Part shown: positions 11,706-21,067 of the stretch, piece after piece | How positions within the stretch are numbered: position 1 is the first letter of the stretch | Layout of the letters: each line of letters opens with the position of its first letter | The notes under the pieces: model-generated | What the model was told of the DNA's origin: nothing | Database searches by the model: none | Seen by the model: only the letters and a program-made list of their open reading frames with translations | Assembly: GCF_012027325.1 (NCBI RefSeq) | Contig: NZ_SNUG01000003.1 | Span: forward strand, 310,001 to 374,000 | Origin: Thermococcus sp. M39 | GTDB lineage: Archaea; Methanobacteriota_B; Thermococci; Thermococcales; Thermococcaceae | DNA length: 64,000 bases | Reading direction: 5' to 3' | Program-made: the position numbers and the translations under genes

Positions 11706-12856
11706 TCCCTCACCTTCCTCAGCTTTGCTATGAAGAATCCTTGAGTTAAATGTTTGTGAGGATAAAAGCGCTGCACTTCCTTGATTCCTATCCCAGGAGA
11801 GCCTATGAAAATTGATTGCCCTTCAAGCTTCAATCCCTTTTTAAGCATATACTTAACGTTTCCTTCGTTCTCCTCATAGCTAAGAGTGCACGTTGAATAT
11901 ACTAAAATCCCACCATTCCTTAAGCTCTTTATTGCAGCATTTATAAAGTGCCTCTGATAGCGAGCTGTTGCCATTATCTCTTTCGGCGTTCTGCTCTCCC
12001 AGAGTTTAGGTCTGACTCCTAAAGCTGTGCACGGAGCATCGAGCAGAATCTTGTCTGCCTTTAAGCCCAACTCTGGCAGATTCCTTGAGTCCATGTGAAC
12101 TAATTTGACATTTTTAACTCCCAAGCGCTTTAATGTTTCCTCCATCTTCTTAAGTCTGTTTCTAGATTTATCAATTGCGATGATTTCTCCTCTATTCTGC
12201 ATGAGCTGGGCTAAGTGAGTGGTTTTGCCTCCCGGAGCAGCTGCCATATCAATGATTAAGTCATCTTCACTGGGCTCGAGAATCCTGGCAGTTATCATAG
12301 AAGGCAAACTTTGAGGGTAAAAGTAACCTTTCTCGAAGCTTTTGAGCTCACTTAAGCTCGGGAGCTTGAACTTCGGCAGAGTTACTTCAACAGCAACTCC
12401 TCTGGTGGCTTTTATCATCTCCTTTGCGTCCATCTTCGCTATCCCAATTCCAACCAAAAGACCTTTTGGATCTCTTATCTGCACTTCATCGCCCTCTTTA
12501 ATACCCTTATCTGCTTTAAGGACACCCGGAGCATAGAGCATCGCGCCTTGATACACACTTTCAGCTGCATATTTGTTTGCAACAACAGTTGGAAGATTTG
12601 GGTTGTAATTATCAGGGAAATTTGGGCCTTCCCTCTCAAAATAAACGCCTTCTTCAAGATAGGGGCTTCGCTTGGGCTTAAGTCCTTCCCTCTTAAGCTC
12701 TTCAATCAGCCTGTCCCTGCTTATCTTAAGTGTGTTGACCCTTATGTAATATTTCTCCACAGGCTCTCTAAGCTTCTGCATTAGTATTTCAGCCTCTCCC
12801 CCAAATAGCTTTCTATAGTATTCTTGAAGTTCTTCTGGAAATGCGTCAAGATACAT
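11702..12856 (-). CDS. NSUN/RsmB family RNA 5-methylcytosine methyltransferase with PUA domain
   Basis: It transfers methyl from SAM to C5 of cytosine in tRNA or rRNA. The order is an N-terminal cap, an inserted PUA-like domain at about 95-165 (YAPGVLKADKGIKEGDEV, then VGIGIA), and a Rossmann methylase with SAM motif DMAAAPGGKT at 203-212. Two cysteines follow: C276 in DAPCTALG and the nucleophile C323 in STCTLS. Both are intact. The 384-residue length and the PUA insertion match archaeal tRNA m5C methylases of the Trm4/NSUN6 type. Neighbours on the same strand are closely packed (9 bases from the gene upstream, overlap with the one downstream). Confidence 0.92.
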   Translation of the reverse strand: MYLDAFPEELQEYYRKLFGGEAEILMQKLREPVEKYYIRVNTLKISRDRLIEELKREGLKPKRSPYLEEGVYFEREGPNFPDNYNPNLPTVVANKYAAESVYQGAMLYAPGVLKADKGIKEGDEVQIRDPKGLLVGIGIAKMDAKEMIKATRGVAVEVTLPKFKLPSLSELKSFEKGYFYPQSLPSMITARILEPSEDDLIIDMAAAPGGKTTHLAQLMQNRGEIIAIDKSRNRLKKMEETLKRLGVKNVKLVHMDSRNLPELGLKADKILLDAPCTALGVRPKLWESRTPKEIMATARYQRHFINAAIKSLRNGGILVYSTCTLSYEENEGNVKYMLKKGLKLEGQSIFIGSPGIGIKEVQRFYPHKHLTQGFFIAKLRKVRE

Positions 12857-12865
12857 GATACCACC

Positions 12866-13378
12866 TTAGAGATCAAAAAGACCATATTTTTTGATGAGCT
12901 CAATAAACTCAAAGAGATACTCTTTTAGTTCTTCAACACTCAGCTCCCCAACTTCAAAGTTTATGAGCTCTTCATTACTCCCTCTTATCTCCTCAAACAC
13001 TTTATCTAGCTCTTTAGGATGCTGGTAATTGTAAAAATCTTCAAGAAAGTTCTCGCTTCCATAAATATATGATTTTTTGAACTTTTGGACAAACTCCCTT
13101 ATGAATTCTTCACTTATCTTATCTTTGAGAATGCCAAACACAAAGTAAAATCCTTGCAAAGTTGCCCCAATTTCTCCACCTGGCTTAACTTCAAAGGCTG
13201 GATGAGGATAGAGCATTTCCCTCCATTCTCCATCAAGGTAGAGGTAAGCGTTAAATACCTCCTCAACTGGCTCAACTTCAAATCCCAAAGGCTTAAGTTT
13301 TTCCTTCAGCTCTTCATTAAGCCTAAATATCTCCCCCCAGATAAAGTTGAGCAAGTTGTGAATCTCAAGTAAATCCAC
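12866..13378 (-). CDS. Conserved hypothetical Thermococcales protein
   Basis: A 170-residue acidic, soluble protein with no signal peptide or membrane segment. It is alpha/beta in character, with a central segment (AYLYLDGEWREMLYPHPAF, then GEIGATLQGFYFVFGI) flanked by Glu/Lys-rich helices. From memory it resembles the Pyrococcus-type family DUF3201, but I cannot confirm this. No catalytic motif is evident. It lies between the LEA14-like gene and the RNA methyltransferase gene with gaps of 49 and 9 bases, so it is presumably cotranscribed with them. Confidence 0.6.
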   Translation of the reverse strand: MDLLEIHNLLNFIWGEIFRLNEELKEKLKPLGFEVEPVEEVFNAYLYLDGEWREMLYPHPAFEVKPGGEIGATLQGFYFVFGILKDKISEEFIREFVQKFKKSYIYGSENFLEDFYNYQHPKELDKVFEEIRGSNEELINFEVGELSVEELKEYLFEFIELIKKYGLFDL

Positions 13379-13427
13379 CTTCTCACCTCCAGAAAAGAGA
13401 AAGGTAAAGGAAATTTAAAGTTTAGCT

Positions 13428-14324
13428 TTAACCTTGGAGCATAGAATTGATCTGGTCAATGATATCTGTCTTGATTTTCTTTTGGACATCTGCAACTTTA
13501 ATCTTGATGTCGCTGTTCAGAACCTTTGCACGAAGGTATATGTGAATGGACACATCGCTTTCTTCTCCACGTTTTATATGCTCGGCCCAAACTTTTGGAA
13601 GCAGTGATGTGTCAATTTTTATCTTAACTTCAGCAATTGCTGTTCCTTTAGCGGGTAAAATCACTGGTTTAATTAGCTCCCCGTCAGCAACTTTGTATCC
13701 ATCTACCACTGTATCAAACACTACACCAGATACTGGAATTGGAAAGCTGTTTGGGTTGTAAAGCTTGATATTGCTGAAGATTGTTATTGAATCGTTCGTT
13801 ATTGGTCCCCATTTTGAGGAAATTCCTTCAACCGCTGGCGTCTTTATCAAATCTCCAGTACTTTCCGTCGTTATGTTGAAGTAAGATAAGATGTCTGTCT
13901 CAACTTCTTGGGTGAAGTCTTTTTTAAAGAGAGGGACGCCAAATATTGATGCTTGAACAGTGATCTTCACACTGCTTTTTTCATCGTTCTTTATGTGGTT
14001 CTCTAAAGCTTCAATAGCCTTGTAGTTGTCGAGGATCAGAACTCCATCAATCCTGTCCTGCATAAAGCCGAGCTTCATATTCTCAATTTTTCCAATTTTA
14101 ACTCCAGCCCATTCTATTGTAACATTCTTCACATCTATGGAAATCGGTAACCCCCTGCCTAAATATATGTGAAACCACAGTTCAGTTGTCTTATCGCCAA
14201 CATATCCCCACTCAGCAGCTATTTTGGGTTTTAAGCTCATTGCAGAGTACCCTAAATATCCAAGCCACACTATCAGAATTAGCAGCACTCCAATTATTAT
14301 TTTAACAACTCTCACCTCCACCAC
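13428..14324 (-). CDS. LEA14-like (WHy domain) membrane-anchored protein
   Basis: One N-terminal transmembrane helix (VVKIIIGVLLILIVWLGYLG) anchors two beta-sandwich repeats of the LEA type 2 / WHy kind. The second is clear at about 180-260: NIKLYNPNSFPIPVSG, VVDGYKVADGEL, VILPAKGTAIAEVKIKID. Such domains occur in archaeal envelope proteins and are linked to desiccation and stress in plants; here the domain probably lies outside the membrane. The GTG at 14324 gives the longest frame, and GTG 14315 is equally possible. It follows the large CARDB-type protein by 62 bases on the same strand, suggesting that an envelope function is shared with the RND exporter cluster. Confidence 0.75.
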   Translation of the reverse strand: MVEVRVVKIIIGVLLILIVWLGYLGYSAMSLKPKIAAEWGYVGDKTTELWFHIYLGRGLPISIDVKNVTIEWAGVKIGKIENMKLGFMQDRIDGVLILDNYKAIEALENHIKNDEKSSVKITVQASIFGVPLFKKDFTQEVETDILSYFNITTESTGDLIKTPAVEGISSKWGPITNDSITIFSNIKLYNPNSFPIPVSGVVFDTVVDGYKVADGELIKPVILPAKGTAIAEVKIKIDTSLLPKVWAEHIKRGEESDVSIHIYLRAKVLNSDIKIKVADVQKKIKTDIIDQINSMLQG

Positions 14325-14386
14325 CTACATAGATAATCACTACAAAGACCGTTTAAAGTTTTCTAAAAAAAGGAAAAAGGAAAAGC

Positions 14387-17104
14387 TCACTCCCTTCTCT
14401 TTAGGTAAGTAATAATAATTGCCAAAACTGCTAACACTCCAATACCAACGCCAAGATACTTCAGTGTGTGAGCTTGCTTCGTGTTTTCCTCCACTGGAAC
14501 CTTTATGCTGTCCTCAAAGACGTAAACGTTATCATCTCCACTTTCCTTGTCTCCAACAGCCCTGATTCTAACTTGGATTGTATACTCCTTTGGAATCGCG
14601 TCCCTGTTTATGCTCAGCTCTATGACTCCTTCTCCGCTCTTTCCGGGATCGAGAGTTCCTATGTAGTCAGTTCTTTTAGTTAGTGTAAATGGCTGGCTGG
14701 CTTTAACGACTCCCTCAATGATAACATTCTCTGCCTGCTCTCCGCCAACGTTCTTGACTTTGACATAAACTTTGACATCTTCACCCTGCATCGGTGTTTT
14801 GTCGAACCTGACGCTTTCAACTACTATCTTCGGCTTGTCGTTCACTATTATTGGAACAGTTAGAGTTATGCTCTTCGTTTCTCCCAATGAGTCTTTGTAA
14901 GTGATTTCAACTGGAATCTCGTAGGTTCCTCCTTTAATTCCATCTTTTACGTTAATCCTGAAGACAGCTTTAGCTGAATCCCCTTGTCTTAAAGTTCCAA
15001 GGTTTATTACCTGCTCGCTCGTCTCGCTTAGCTCGAATGGATCTTTAGGCTTTGGCTTAAGGAGAATATATCTCGCAGTTCCGCTTCCAATGTTCTCAAC
15101 TTCAAGACTTACCTCAACATTGTTTGTTCCTGCTAAAACTCTGCTTGGGGAAGTTGAAACTTTTGAGATTATCAGTTCCTCCTTTCCAAGGACGTTGATA
15201 CCCATTAAGCGCTCATCGCTCACTTTCTCGTCGTCTGGAGTTGAGAGATACTCAATTCCTATTCTCAGTGGATAAACTCCGTTTTCCAATCTATCGTTAG
15301 CTTTTATGTGGAACTCCAATGTTACCTCCTGATTTGGCTGTATTTCACTGACGTACTTTGAGTTGTCTTCACCAATTGGCAAAAACGCTTCAACGTTCCT
15401 CTTAGCTAACTCCTGCATTATCTGGTTTAAGGCTGTTTGAAGGTTTTCGCCTATAGCTTGGCTTCCTTGGATGGGCAAATTCTGAAGAGATGACAAATCA
15501 ACGTTCTTTATCTCTCCCTGAACTTCAGCTTTGTAGGGCAAAATCTTAAGCTCAAAGGCCCTTGCAGTTTCCTCTCCAACGTTTTTGATCTTAATCTTAA
15601 GCGTGAACTCATCTCCTGGCTCAATTTTCTTTGGACTCATTTCAATGCTTTCAATTTCTATAAATGCCTCTCTTTTTCTAAGCACTTGAACTGAGAACTC
15701 AAAGCTCTGGCTCTTTGACTCCTTTGCGTCTCCACTGTAGTAGGTGAGCTTTAGGTTTACAGGATAGCTTCCAGTCTTTGCGTTCTCAGAAACGTGGAGC
15801 TTGAACTTGTATTCGACTTCCCCATTTGCCCTTACAATCGCAGTGTAGTACTGATTTGAGTTGTTGCTTATTAATATAGCTTTCTCAGGCGAAACTTTTG
15901 GAAGTTGTGAGGAATCCTGAATGTTCGGGGTTATAACTGGCTCAAGAGCTACCAGAACATTCTTAGCTTCCTCTCCACCAACGTTCCTGAGCTTCACTTT
16001 AACCTCAAAGTCCTCTCCCGGATAAACAACATCCGGCTTTTCAACGCTTTCAATTACAAAAGTTGCATCACTTTCCCTTGCAACGGTAATTCCAGCGTAG
16101 TTGAAGCTCTGCATCTGCTGCAAGCTCTCTCCCATTCCAACTGAATAGATTACAGTTACATAAACCGGATAAATGCCTGGAGCAGCATTCTCATTAACCT
16201 TAAATTTGAATTCCAAAGTTTTCTCTTCCTTTCCTTCGAGATACTCTATATACTTCGTTGCAGTATCGACAGGCATTAAAAGACTTTGAACGACACCGCT
16301 TTGAGTTAAAGCTTGAGCTAAAGCATTGCTTGAACTTCCTTGCTCCTCCTCACTCATACTCATTGGCATCGGGGAAACTATAACATTGATGTATCTCGCT
16401 TTTAAAGCACCTTCGTTCTTTAGGTGAACCTTTATCGTGAACTCATTACCGGGATTGACCTTCTCTGGAATTTCTATGCTGGTTGTTATGAAAGCAGGCA
16501 ATGTTGATGCTTTCCATCCATAGGGACCGCTTATGCTGAGCTTTGCACCGTTTGGATATATTTGAAGTGCCGTAATTGTAACTTTCTCACCATCAACATC
16601 AAGCTCAATTGTCTCGTTTTCACTTATGTAGTTGTACTTTATCTGAACGTTGACCAAATCCCGAGGGGTCAACCCGAGTTCTGGATGTGCTTGAATGGTT
16701 GCAAGTATCGCGTTAAATATTTCTTCCTCGCTTGCTGTTTGTAGCCATTGGTAGAATGCCAATTGGTCTTGTGCATCTGTCATGTTGTAGCCGAGCGTTT
16801 CTCCCATTAAGATTAAGAAGGTTTGGTTGCTGAGCAGACTCTGAATTAAAGCTGTATTTGGAGTTATTACTGGAGTTGCAACTGTATTAAGCACTTTTCC
16901 GTCTTTTGTGACAACGATTAAGGCTTGGTATGTATTGTTTAGATAGTTCTTCTGAACATCTGCCACCGTTATCACTAATGGACCAACGAGGAGGTACTCC
17001 CCTTTATTCAAGTAACCTTCAAAGAGCAATGTATCTTGAGCTAAAACTACGTTAAAGAGGCTTGAAATAAGCAAAAGACCAATTAAAATTCCCATTTTTC
17101 TCAT
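14387..17104 (-). CDS. Large exported protein with CARDB/S-layer-like repeats, RND-associated
   Basis: 905 residues with a signal peptide (MGILIGLLLISSLFNVVLA), four or five repeated beta-sandwich domains and a C-terminal helix (YLGVGIGVLAVLAIIITYL) ending KRRE. The repeats share a phrase of the type EKPDVVYPGEDFEVKVKLRN followed by VGGEEAKNVLV; copies start near residues 210, 360, 480, 645 and 760. This is the CARDB/COG1361 pattern of archaeal surface proteins. It overlaps the RND exporter gene by ATGA, so the two are made together. A tether or outer partner of the exporter is the likely role, which is an inference from context. Confidence 0.82.
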   Translation of the reverse strand: MRKMGILIGLLLISSLFNVVLAQDTLLFEGYLNKGEYLLVGPLVITVADVQKNYLNNTYQALIVVTKDGKVLNTVATPVITPNTALIQSLLSNQTFLILMGETLGYNMTDAQDQLAFYQWLQTASEEEIFNAILATIQAHPELGLTPRDLVNVQIKYNYISENETIELDVDGEKVTITALQIYPNGAKLSISGPYGWKASTLPAFITTSIEIPEKVNPGNEFTIKVHLKNEGALKARYINVIVSPMPMSMSEEEQGSSSNALAQALTQSGVVQSLLMPVDTATKYIEYLEGKEEKTLEFKFKVNENAAPGIYPVYVTVIYSVGMGESLQQMQSFNYAGITVARESDATFVIESVEKPDVVYPGEDFEVKVKLRNVGGEEAKNVLVALEPVITPNIQDSSQLPKVSPEKAILISNNSNQYYTAIVRANGEVEYKFKLHVSENAKTGSYPVNLKLTYYSGDAKESKSQSFEFSVQVLRKREAFIEIESIEMSPKKIEPGDEFTLKIKIKNVGEETARAFELKILPYKAEVQGEIKNVDLSSLQNLPIQGSQAIGENLQTALNQIMQELAKRNVEAFLPIGEDNSKYVSEIQPNQEVTLEFHIKANDRLENGVYPLRIGIEYLSTPDDEKVSDERLMGINVLGKEELIISKVSTSPSRVLAGTNNVEVSLEVENIGSGTARYILLKPKPKDPFELSETSEQVINLGTLRQGDSAKAVFRINVKDGIKGGTYEIPVEITYKDSLGETKSITLTVPIIVNDKPKIVVESVRFDKTPMQGEDVKVYVKVKNVGGEQAENVIIEGVVKASQPFTLTKRTDYIGTLDPGKSGEGVIELSINRDAIPKEYTIQVRIRAVGDKESGDDNVYVFEDSIKVPVEENTKQAHTLKYLGVGIGVLAVLAIIITYLKRRE

Positions 17105-19353
17105 TCTCCATCACCTCTAATCCTTTTTCCATAAAATATCTGCAGTAAAGCAGGGGTAACAAGGAAAGCAGCGAACATTGAGGAAAATATACCAACAGCC
17201 AAAGTTTTTCCTAAATCGTGGATTGGAGTTAGCTGGCCAACCAGCAGAGCCAAAAATCCACCAGCAGTTGTTAAACCACCAATCAAGATTCCAGGGCCAA
17301 CGCTTTTGACAGCAGTAACTATTGGGTGCGGATTTCCTTCATCTAGTTCCTCCATGAATCTGTGAGTTAGATGCATTCCGTAGTCCACTCCTAAACCTAC
17401 AATCATTGAGATAATTCCAGCCAGTGTTTGGCTGAATGGAATTCCGGCCCAGCCCATGTAGCCGACAGTCCACAGTGCACCAAGGAACATCGGCATTGCC
17501 ATCGCTACTGAGAGCTTTGCGTTTCTGAAGAGTAGAATGACTATGAGAAGCACAAAGAGCGTTCCGTAGGTTGAGATTTTACCGAGTTCTTGGTTCGTTA
17601 AGTCATCCAAGACATAGCTCAAGTAGGTCTCTCCAGCCAGAGAAACCTGCACTCCTGGTGGAAAGTCGGCATTTTCAACTTCATTCTCAAAATACTTCAT
17701 TATTCCCCTAAACTGATCTTGTGTAACTCCCATGAAGTTTCCTTTAAACTGAATTACTGCCATTGAATAATCTGAGTTCACCAAGCTCTGCCCTTGATAT
17801 TCCTCCAGAGCTTTCTTTATCTTCTCCTTATCATTGGGAATGTAGCCGTACTTCTGAATCACAATGTCGGCGATGCTATTAGCTTCAAAGACGTTGTTAT
17901 AGTAAGAATCTGCTTTAACGCTCTGTTCAAAGCGGTAAATGGCCCTAACGACGCTTGGATCTCTAACGTCATCTGCTTTCACCAAAACATCTACTTCATC
18001 TTGACCGCCGAATTCATACCTAACGTCTTTCATCACCTCTATCTCTGGTATTCCCTCTGGAATCATCTTCTCAAGCCTGACCTCAGTAGTCACTTTGGTC
18101 AAGCCGTACCCAAAGAACAGAGTCACAATAAGCACTAACGCCAAGAAGCTCTTTGGATGATCCCTAACTGTTCTTCCAAGGCTTTCAAAAACCCTAGCCA
18201 CAACTCCTGAATGAGCTCTAATCTCTGGAATCTCATACTGACCAGTGAACTTTTTCCTTAAGTCCTCCTCCAGAATTATGATCGCTGGAGTTATCACCAC
18301 AGCGTTCAATGCTGCTAAGCTCAAACCCATTATTAAAGCAACACTCAACCTCTGCAGTGAAGGCAATATGGAAAGGCTTAACGCTGCAAATCCAGCTATG
18401 GTTGTCAACGCAGCTCCAAGCAGAGCTTTACCTGTTTCAGCTATGGCTTCTTCTGCTGCATCTTCAATGCTCCTTCCCTTCTTTCTCTCTTCGTAATATC
18501 TGTTCGTTACGTGAACACCATAATCAATACCCATACCTATCAGCATAGCACCGACGGTTGTAGTTGCCATGTCAAGGGGAATGCCCAAAAGCCCCATAAA
18601 TCCGAGAGTCATTATAACCCCAAAGATGAGGGGAATAAGGGGAACTGCGGCTTTTATTGGAGAGCGATAGAAGTAGAGCAGTATCAAAACGACAATCAGA
18701 AAAGCAACTCCCATAGTTTTATTTAAATCGCTCTGCAAAAGCTTCAAAAGTCTATAGGCAATTCCAACAGTTCCAGTTTGAACAACTTCAACGTTTTTAG
18801 GAAACTTTACTTCATTAATGTCCTCTTGGAGTTCTTCATAAACCCTCTGCAAGACTTTAGAATCTTTTTCTCTGTTTAAGGTCACCACTATCATCGTTGT
18901 TCTATAATCAGAGCTTATCAATCCTTGTTTAGCTTCCTCAGGGAGCATATCCAGAACGAACCGCACTTCATCTTCGTTTTCTGGCAATCTTCCAAGAGTT
19001 TGAACATATATGTCAGCTATGCTTATTGTGCCCGTTACATATTCATGTTGTCTAAGCCTCTGCTCAAGCTCGTAGATTGCCTGGATTACTTGCGGATCCC
19101 TTATGTCATAAACACCCCCTTCCTCTACGCTGTTAACCTTCACTATAATTATGGCAACATCTCCGCTTTGGAATTCATCCTGAAGTGCATAATAGTCCTT
19201 TACTGCCCTCAAGTTTTCAGGAAGCTGTTTAGATAGATCACTCTCAAAGCTGAGCTTTGTCATGCCGTAGAATGAAAGGATGAGCAAGAATATCGCAATT
19301 AAACCGAAGGCAACTCTGTACTCGACGATGATCTTTGATAATTTTTTGAGCAT
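17101..19353 (-). CDS. RND superfamily exporter (HAE3/MMPL-like)
   Basis: 750 residues with the internally duplicated RND layout: TM1, a large outer loop (about 30-195), five clustered helices (about 200-360), then TM7, a second outer loop (about 410-580) and five more helices. Conserved stretches include MLIGMGIDYGVHVTNRYYEE in the first half and MIVGLGVDYGMHLTHRFMEE in the second. These carry the membrane-embedded Asp residues that relay protons in RND and SSD proteins. The archaeal HAE3 group probably moves lipids, isoprenoids or hydrophobic compounds. It is the first gene of the minus-strand run, and a perfect palindrome lies 12 bases before its start, so it is probably repressed by the divergent regulator. 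Confidence 0.9.
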   Translation of the reverse strand: MLKKLSKIIVEYRVAFGLIAIFLLILSFYGMTKLSFESDLSKQLPENLRAVKDYYALQDEFQSGDVAIIIVKVNSVEEGGVYDIRDPQVIQAIYELEQRLRQHEYVTGTISIADIYVQTLGRLPENEDEVRFVLDMLPEEAKQGLISSDYRTTMIVVTLNREKDSKVLQRVYEELQEDINEVKFPKNVEVVQTGTVGIAYRLLKLLQSDLNKTMGVAFLIVVLILLYFYRSPIKAAVPLIPLIFGVIMTLGFMGLLGIPLDMATTTVGAMLIGMGIDYGVHVTNRYYEERKKGRSIEDAAEEAIAETGKALLGAALTTIAGFAALSLSILPSLQRLSVALIMGLSLAALNAVVITPAIIILEEDLRKKFTGQYEIPEIRAHSGVVARVFESLGRTVRDHPKSFLALVLIVTLFFGYGLTKVTTEVRLEKMIPEGIPEIEVMKDVRYEFGGQDEVDVLVKADDVRDPSVVRAIYRFEQSVKADSYYNNVFEANSIADIVIQKYGYIPNDKEKIKKALEEYQGQSLVNSDYSMAVIQFKGNFMGVTQDQFRGIMKYFENEVENADFPPGVQVSLAGETYLSYVLDDLTNQELGKISTYGTLFVLLIVILLFRNAKLSVAMAMPMFLGALWTVGYMGWAGIPFSQTLAGIISMIVGLGVDYGMHLTHRFMEELDEGNPHPIVTAVKSVGPGILIGGLTTAGGFLALLVGQLTPIHDLGKTLAVGIFSSMFAAFLVTPALLQIFYGKRIRGDGE

Positions 19354-19365
19354 TTCAATCCCCCC

Positions 19366-19389
19366 AACTTTCGGAAATTTCCGAAAGTT
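19366..19389. promoter_or_regulatory. Perfect 24-base palindrome, probable operator of the RND operon
   Basis: The half-site AACTTTCGGAAA is followed at once by its exact reverse complement. It lies between the RND gene start (19353, minus) and the small Lrp-domain gene (19443, plus), next to a TATA-like GTTTTATAATTAAG that could serve the plus-strand gene. The GbsR/MarR-like regulator encoded at 19676 is the natural candidate to bind it. The symmetry is seen directly; the binding protein is inferred. Confidence 0.65.
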
Positions 19390-19442
19390 TTATAATTAAG
19401 AAAGCTTAAAAATCTTTTGGTACAATCTTAGGAGGTTTGAAA

Positions 19443-19670
19443 ATGATAGCATTTATCCTAATTACAGCCCAAAACGGGAGGGAAAATGAAATTGCAGAAA
19501 ACCTCAAAAAGATTCCGGAGGTTAAAGAGGCATACGTACTATATGGGGACTATGATGTCATTGCCAAAGTGGAAGTTGAAGATCTGAAAAGACTAAACGA
19601 GCTTAGAAACGAAATTTTAAAAGAAAATAGAGGTATTTTATATACTGAGACTCTAATCTCTGCGAGGTGA
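19443..19670 (+). CDS. Stand-alone Lrp/AsnC ligand-binding (RAM) domain protein
   Basis: A 75-residue protein with only the effector domain of Lrp/AsnC regulators (AFILITAQNGRENEIAENL, YVLYGDYDVIAKVEVEDL, and a final TETLISAR strand) and no helix-turn-helix. Such SMART/RAM proteins assemble into ring oligomers, bind amino acids or modulate full-length Lrp proteins. ATG 19443 is chosen because GGAGGT lies eight bases upstream. The stop overlaps the ribosome-binding site of the regulator gene that follows, so the pair is an operon facing away from the RND genes. Confidence 0.8.
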   Translation: MIAFILITAQNGRENEIAENLKKIPEVKEAYVLYGDYDVIAKVEVEDLKRLNELRNEILKENRGILYTETLISAR

Positions 19671-19675
19671 TTGTG

Positions 19676-20218
19676 TTGGGAATCGAAGAAGCTAGGAGAA
19701 TCATAATGAACCACTTTGCAAATGCCGCAAGAAGGTTTGGACTGAGCGAGCTCTATGGGTACATTTACGGCGTCTTGTTCTTTGCAGATGAACCGTTAAG
19801 TTTAGGTGAAATCGCAGAGAAAACAGGATATTCAATTTCTCATGTAAGCTCTGCTTTAAAGCTCCTCGAAAGCGTCGGCTTAGTTACAAGGGTTAAAAAG
19901 CCGGGAGATAAAAAGGCCTACTTCACAGCAATAAAAAACCTAAAAGAGTGGAGGAAAGCAGCATATTACAACAAGCTCCTTGAAGATATCCACCAAACAA
20001 AGATAAATGTTCAAAAAGCTCTTGAAGAAATTAAGAATGATAAAAGTGAAGAAGCACAAAAAATACGGGAAAAGCTTAAATTTATGCTCAAAAGGAACGA
20101 GATAACTGAAAAAATTGTAAAGCTACTCATAAGGAGTGATGAAGAAAAGCTCCTTGAGAAGCTGATACTATACCTGGAGGAGCTTGAAAAGGAAGAGCTT
20201 AAAAAGGAAAGCAAGTAA
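19676..20218 (+). CDS. GbsR/MarR-like winged-helix transcriptional regulator
   Basis: The N-terminal winged helix (about 20-95) contains FFADEPLSLGEIAEKTGYSI followed by SHVSSALKLLESVGLVTRV, typical of GbsR-like regulators related to MJ1563. A charged helical C-terminus, probably a coiled-coil dimerisation region, fills about 100-180. The start is TTG 19676 (or GTG 19673), with GAGGTGA immediately upstream at the stop of the preceding gene. The divergent position and the adjacent perfect palindrome suggest it represses the RND exporter operon and itself. The ligand is unknown. Confidence 0.8.
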   Translation: MGIEEARRIIMNHFANAARRFGLSELYGYIYGVLFFADEPLSLGEIAEKTGYSISHVSSALKLLESVGLVTRVKKPGDKKAYFTAIKNLKEWRKAAYYNKLLEDIHQTKINVQKALEEIKNDKSEEAQKIREKLKFMLKRNEITEKIVKLLIRSDEEKLLEKLILYLEELEKEELKKESK

Positions 20219-20235
20219 ATCATACAGGTGGTTAA

Positions 20236-20742
20236 ATGAATCCTCTGCTTGAGGCACTTTGGTACATTCTCCCAGCATACTTCGCAAATGCATCTCCGGT
20301 GATATTTAAAGGAAGAACCCCCATGGATTTTGGAAAGAAGTTCAGAGATGGTAGACGAATTTTAGGAGATGGGAAAACTTGGAGAGGATTCTTTGGAGGA
20401 TTGTTCACAGGAACCCTTATCGCTGTTGTTCAGTATTATATAACTCCCAATTTCTACGGCTCTTTCACCATGGCGCTAAAATTAGGATTTGCTCTATCGT
20501 TAGGAGCTCTTCTCGGCGATTTAATTGGTAGCTTCATAAAGAGAAGAATAGGAATGCCCCGTGGTTATCCAGCTGTAGGCTTAGACCAGTGGGGATTCCT
20601 AATCACAGCTTTAATTTTGGCGTATCCCATAAAGACACTTTTAACTGGGCAAGTTTTGTTTTTACTGACAGTCACACCTTTCATTCACTGGTTTGCCAAC
20701 ATATTTGCATACAAAATGAAGTGGAAGAGCGTTCCTTGGTAA
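20236..20742 (+). CDS. carS: CDP-archaeol synthase
   Basis: CarS is the membrane enzyme that activates unsaturated archaetidic acid (digeranylgeranylglyceryl phosphate) with CTP to give CDP-archaeol, the branch point for polar head groups of archaeal lipids. The protein has 168 residues with four or five helices and the DUF46 signatures: PVIFKGRTPMDFGK near residue 25, RILGDGKTWRGFFGG near 40-52, LGDLIGSFIKRRIGMPRG near 95-110, and LDQWGF near 115. The start follows the regulator stop by 17 bases with AGGTGGT upstream of the ATG. Confidence 0.93.
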   Translation: MNPLLEALWYILPAYFANASPVIFKGRTPMDFGKKFRDGRRILGDGKTWRGFFGGLFTGTLIAVVQYYITPNFYGSFTMALKLGFALSLGALLGDLIGSFIKRRIGMPRGYPAVGLDQWGFLITALILAYPIKTLLTGQVLFLLTVTPFIHWFANIFAYKMKWKSVPW

Positions 20743-20802
20743 ACATTTAAGCTTTACACAAACTTTTTTTAAAGTGAGATGGTTAAATCTCTTGGTGATA
20801 AC

Positions 20803-21066
20803 ATGAAGGTTAAGGTAAAGTATTTTGCCCGCTTCAGAGAGCTGGCAGGAGTTAGCGAGGAGATTATAGAGCTCCCAGATGGCGCTAAGGTGAGAGATTT
20901 AATCGAAATTATAAAAGAAAGGCATCCAAAGTTCAAGAATGAAGTTTTTGCCCAGAATGAAGATGCTGACGTTAATGTTTCGAGAAATGGAAACTATGTA
21001 AGCTTTGATGAAGAACTAAAAGATGGAGACGTTGTTGCCCTCTTTCCGCCGGCAAGCGGTGGTTGA
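20803..21066 (+). CDS. moaD: MoaD/ThiS-family sulfur carrier protein
   Basis: An 87-residue ubiquitin-fold protein that ends in the di-glycine tail needed for adenylation and thiocarboxylation (LFPPASGG). MoaD works with MoaE to add dithiolene sulfur to the tungsten/molybdenum pterin; archaeal relatives can also feed tRNA thiolation or act as SAMP modifiers. ATG 20803 is chosen because GGTGAT lies just upstream, although the frame opens at 20779. The following gene is the matching E1-like enzyme and begins directly after the stop. MoaE is at 25527. The W-dependent GAPOR at 31848 is a likely user of the cofactor. Confidence 0.85.
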   Translation: MKVKVKYFARFRELAGVSEEIIELPDGAKVRDLIEIIKERHPKFKNEVFAQNEDADVNVSRNGNYVSFDEELKDGDVVALFPPASGG

Positions 21067-21067
21067 G

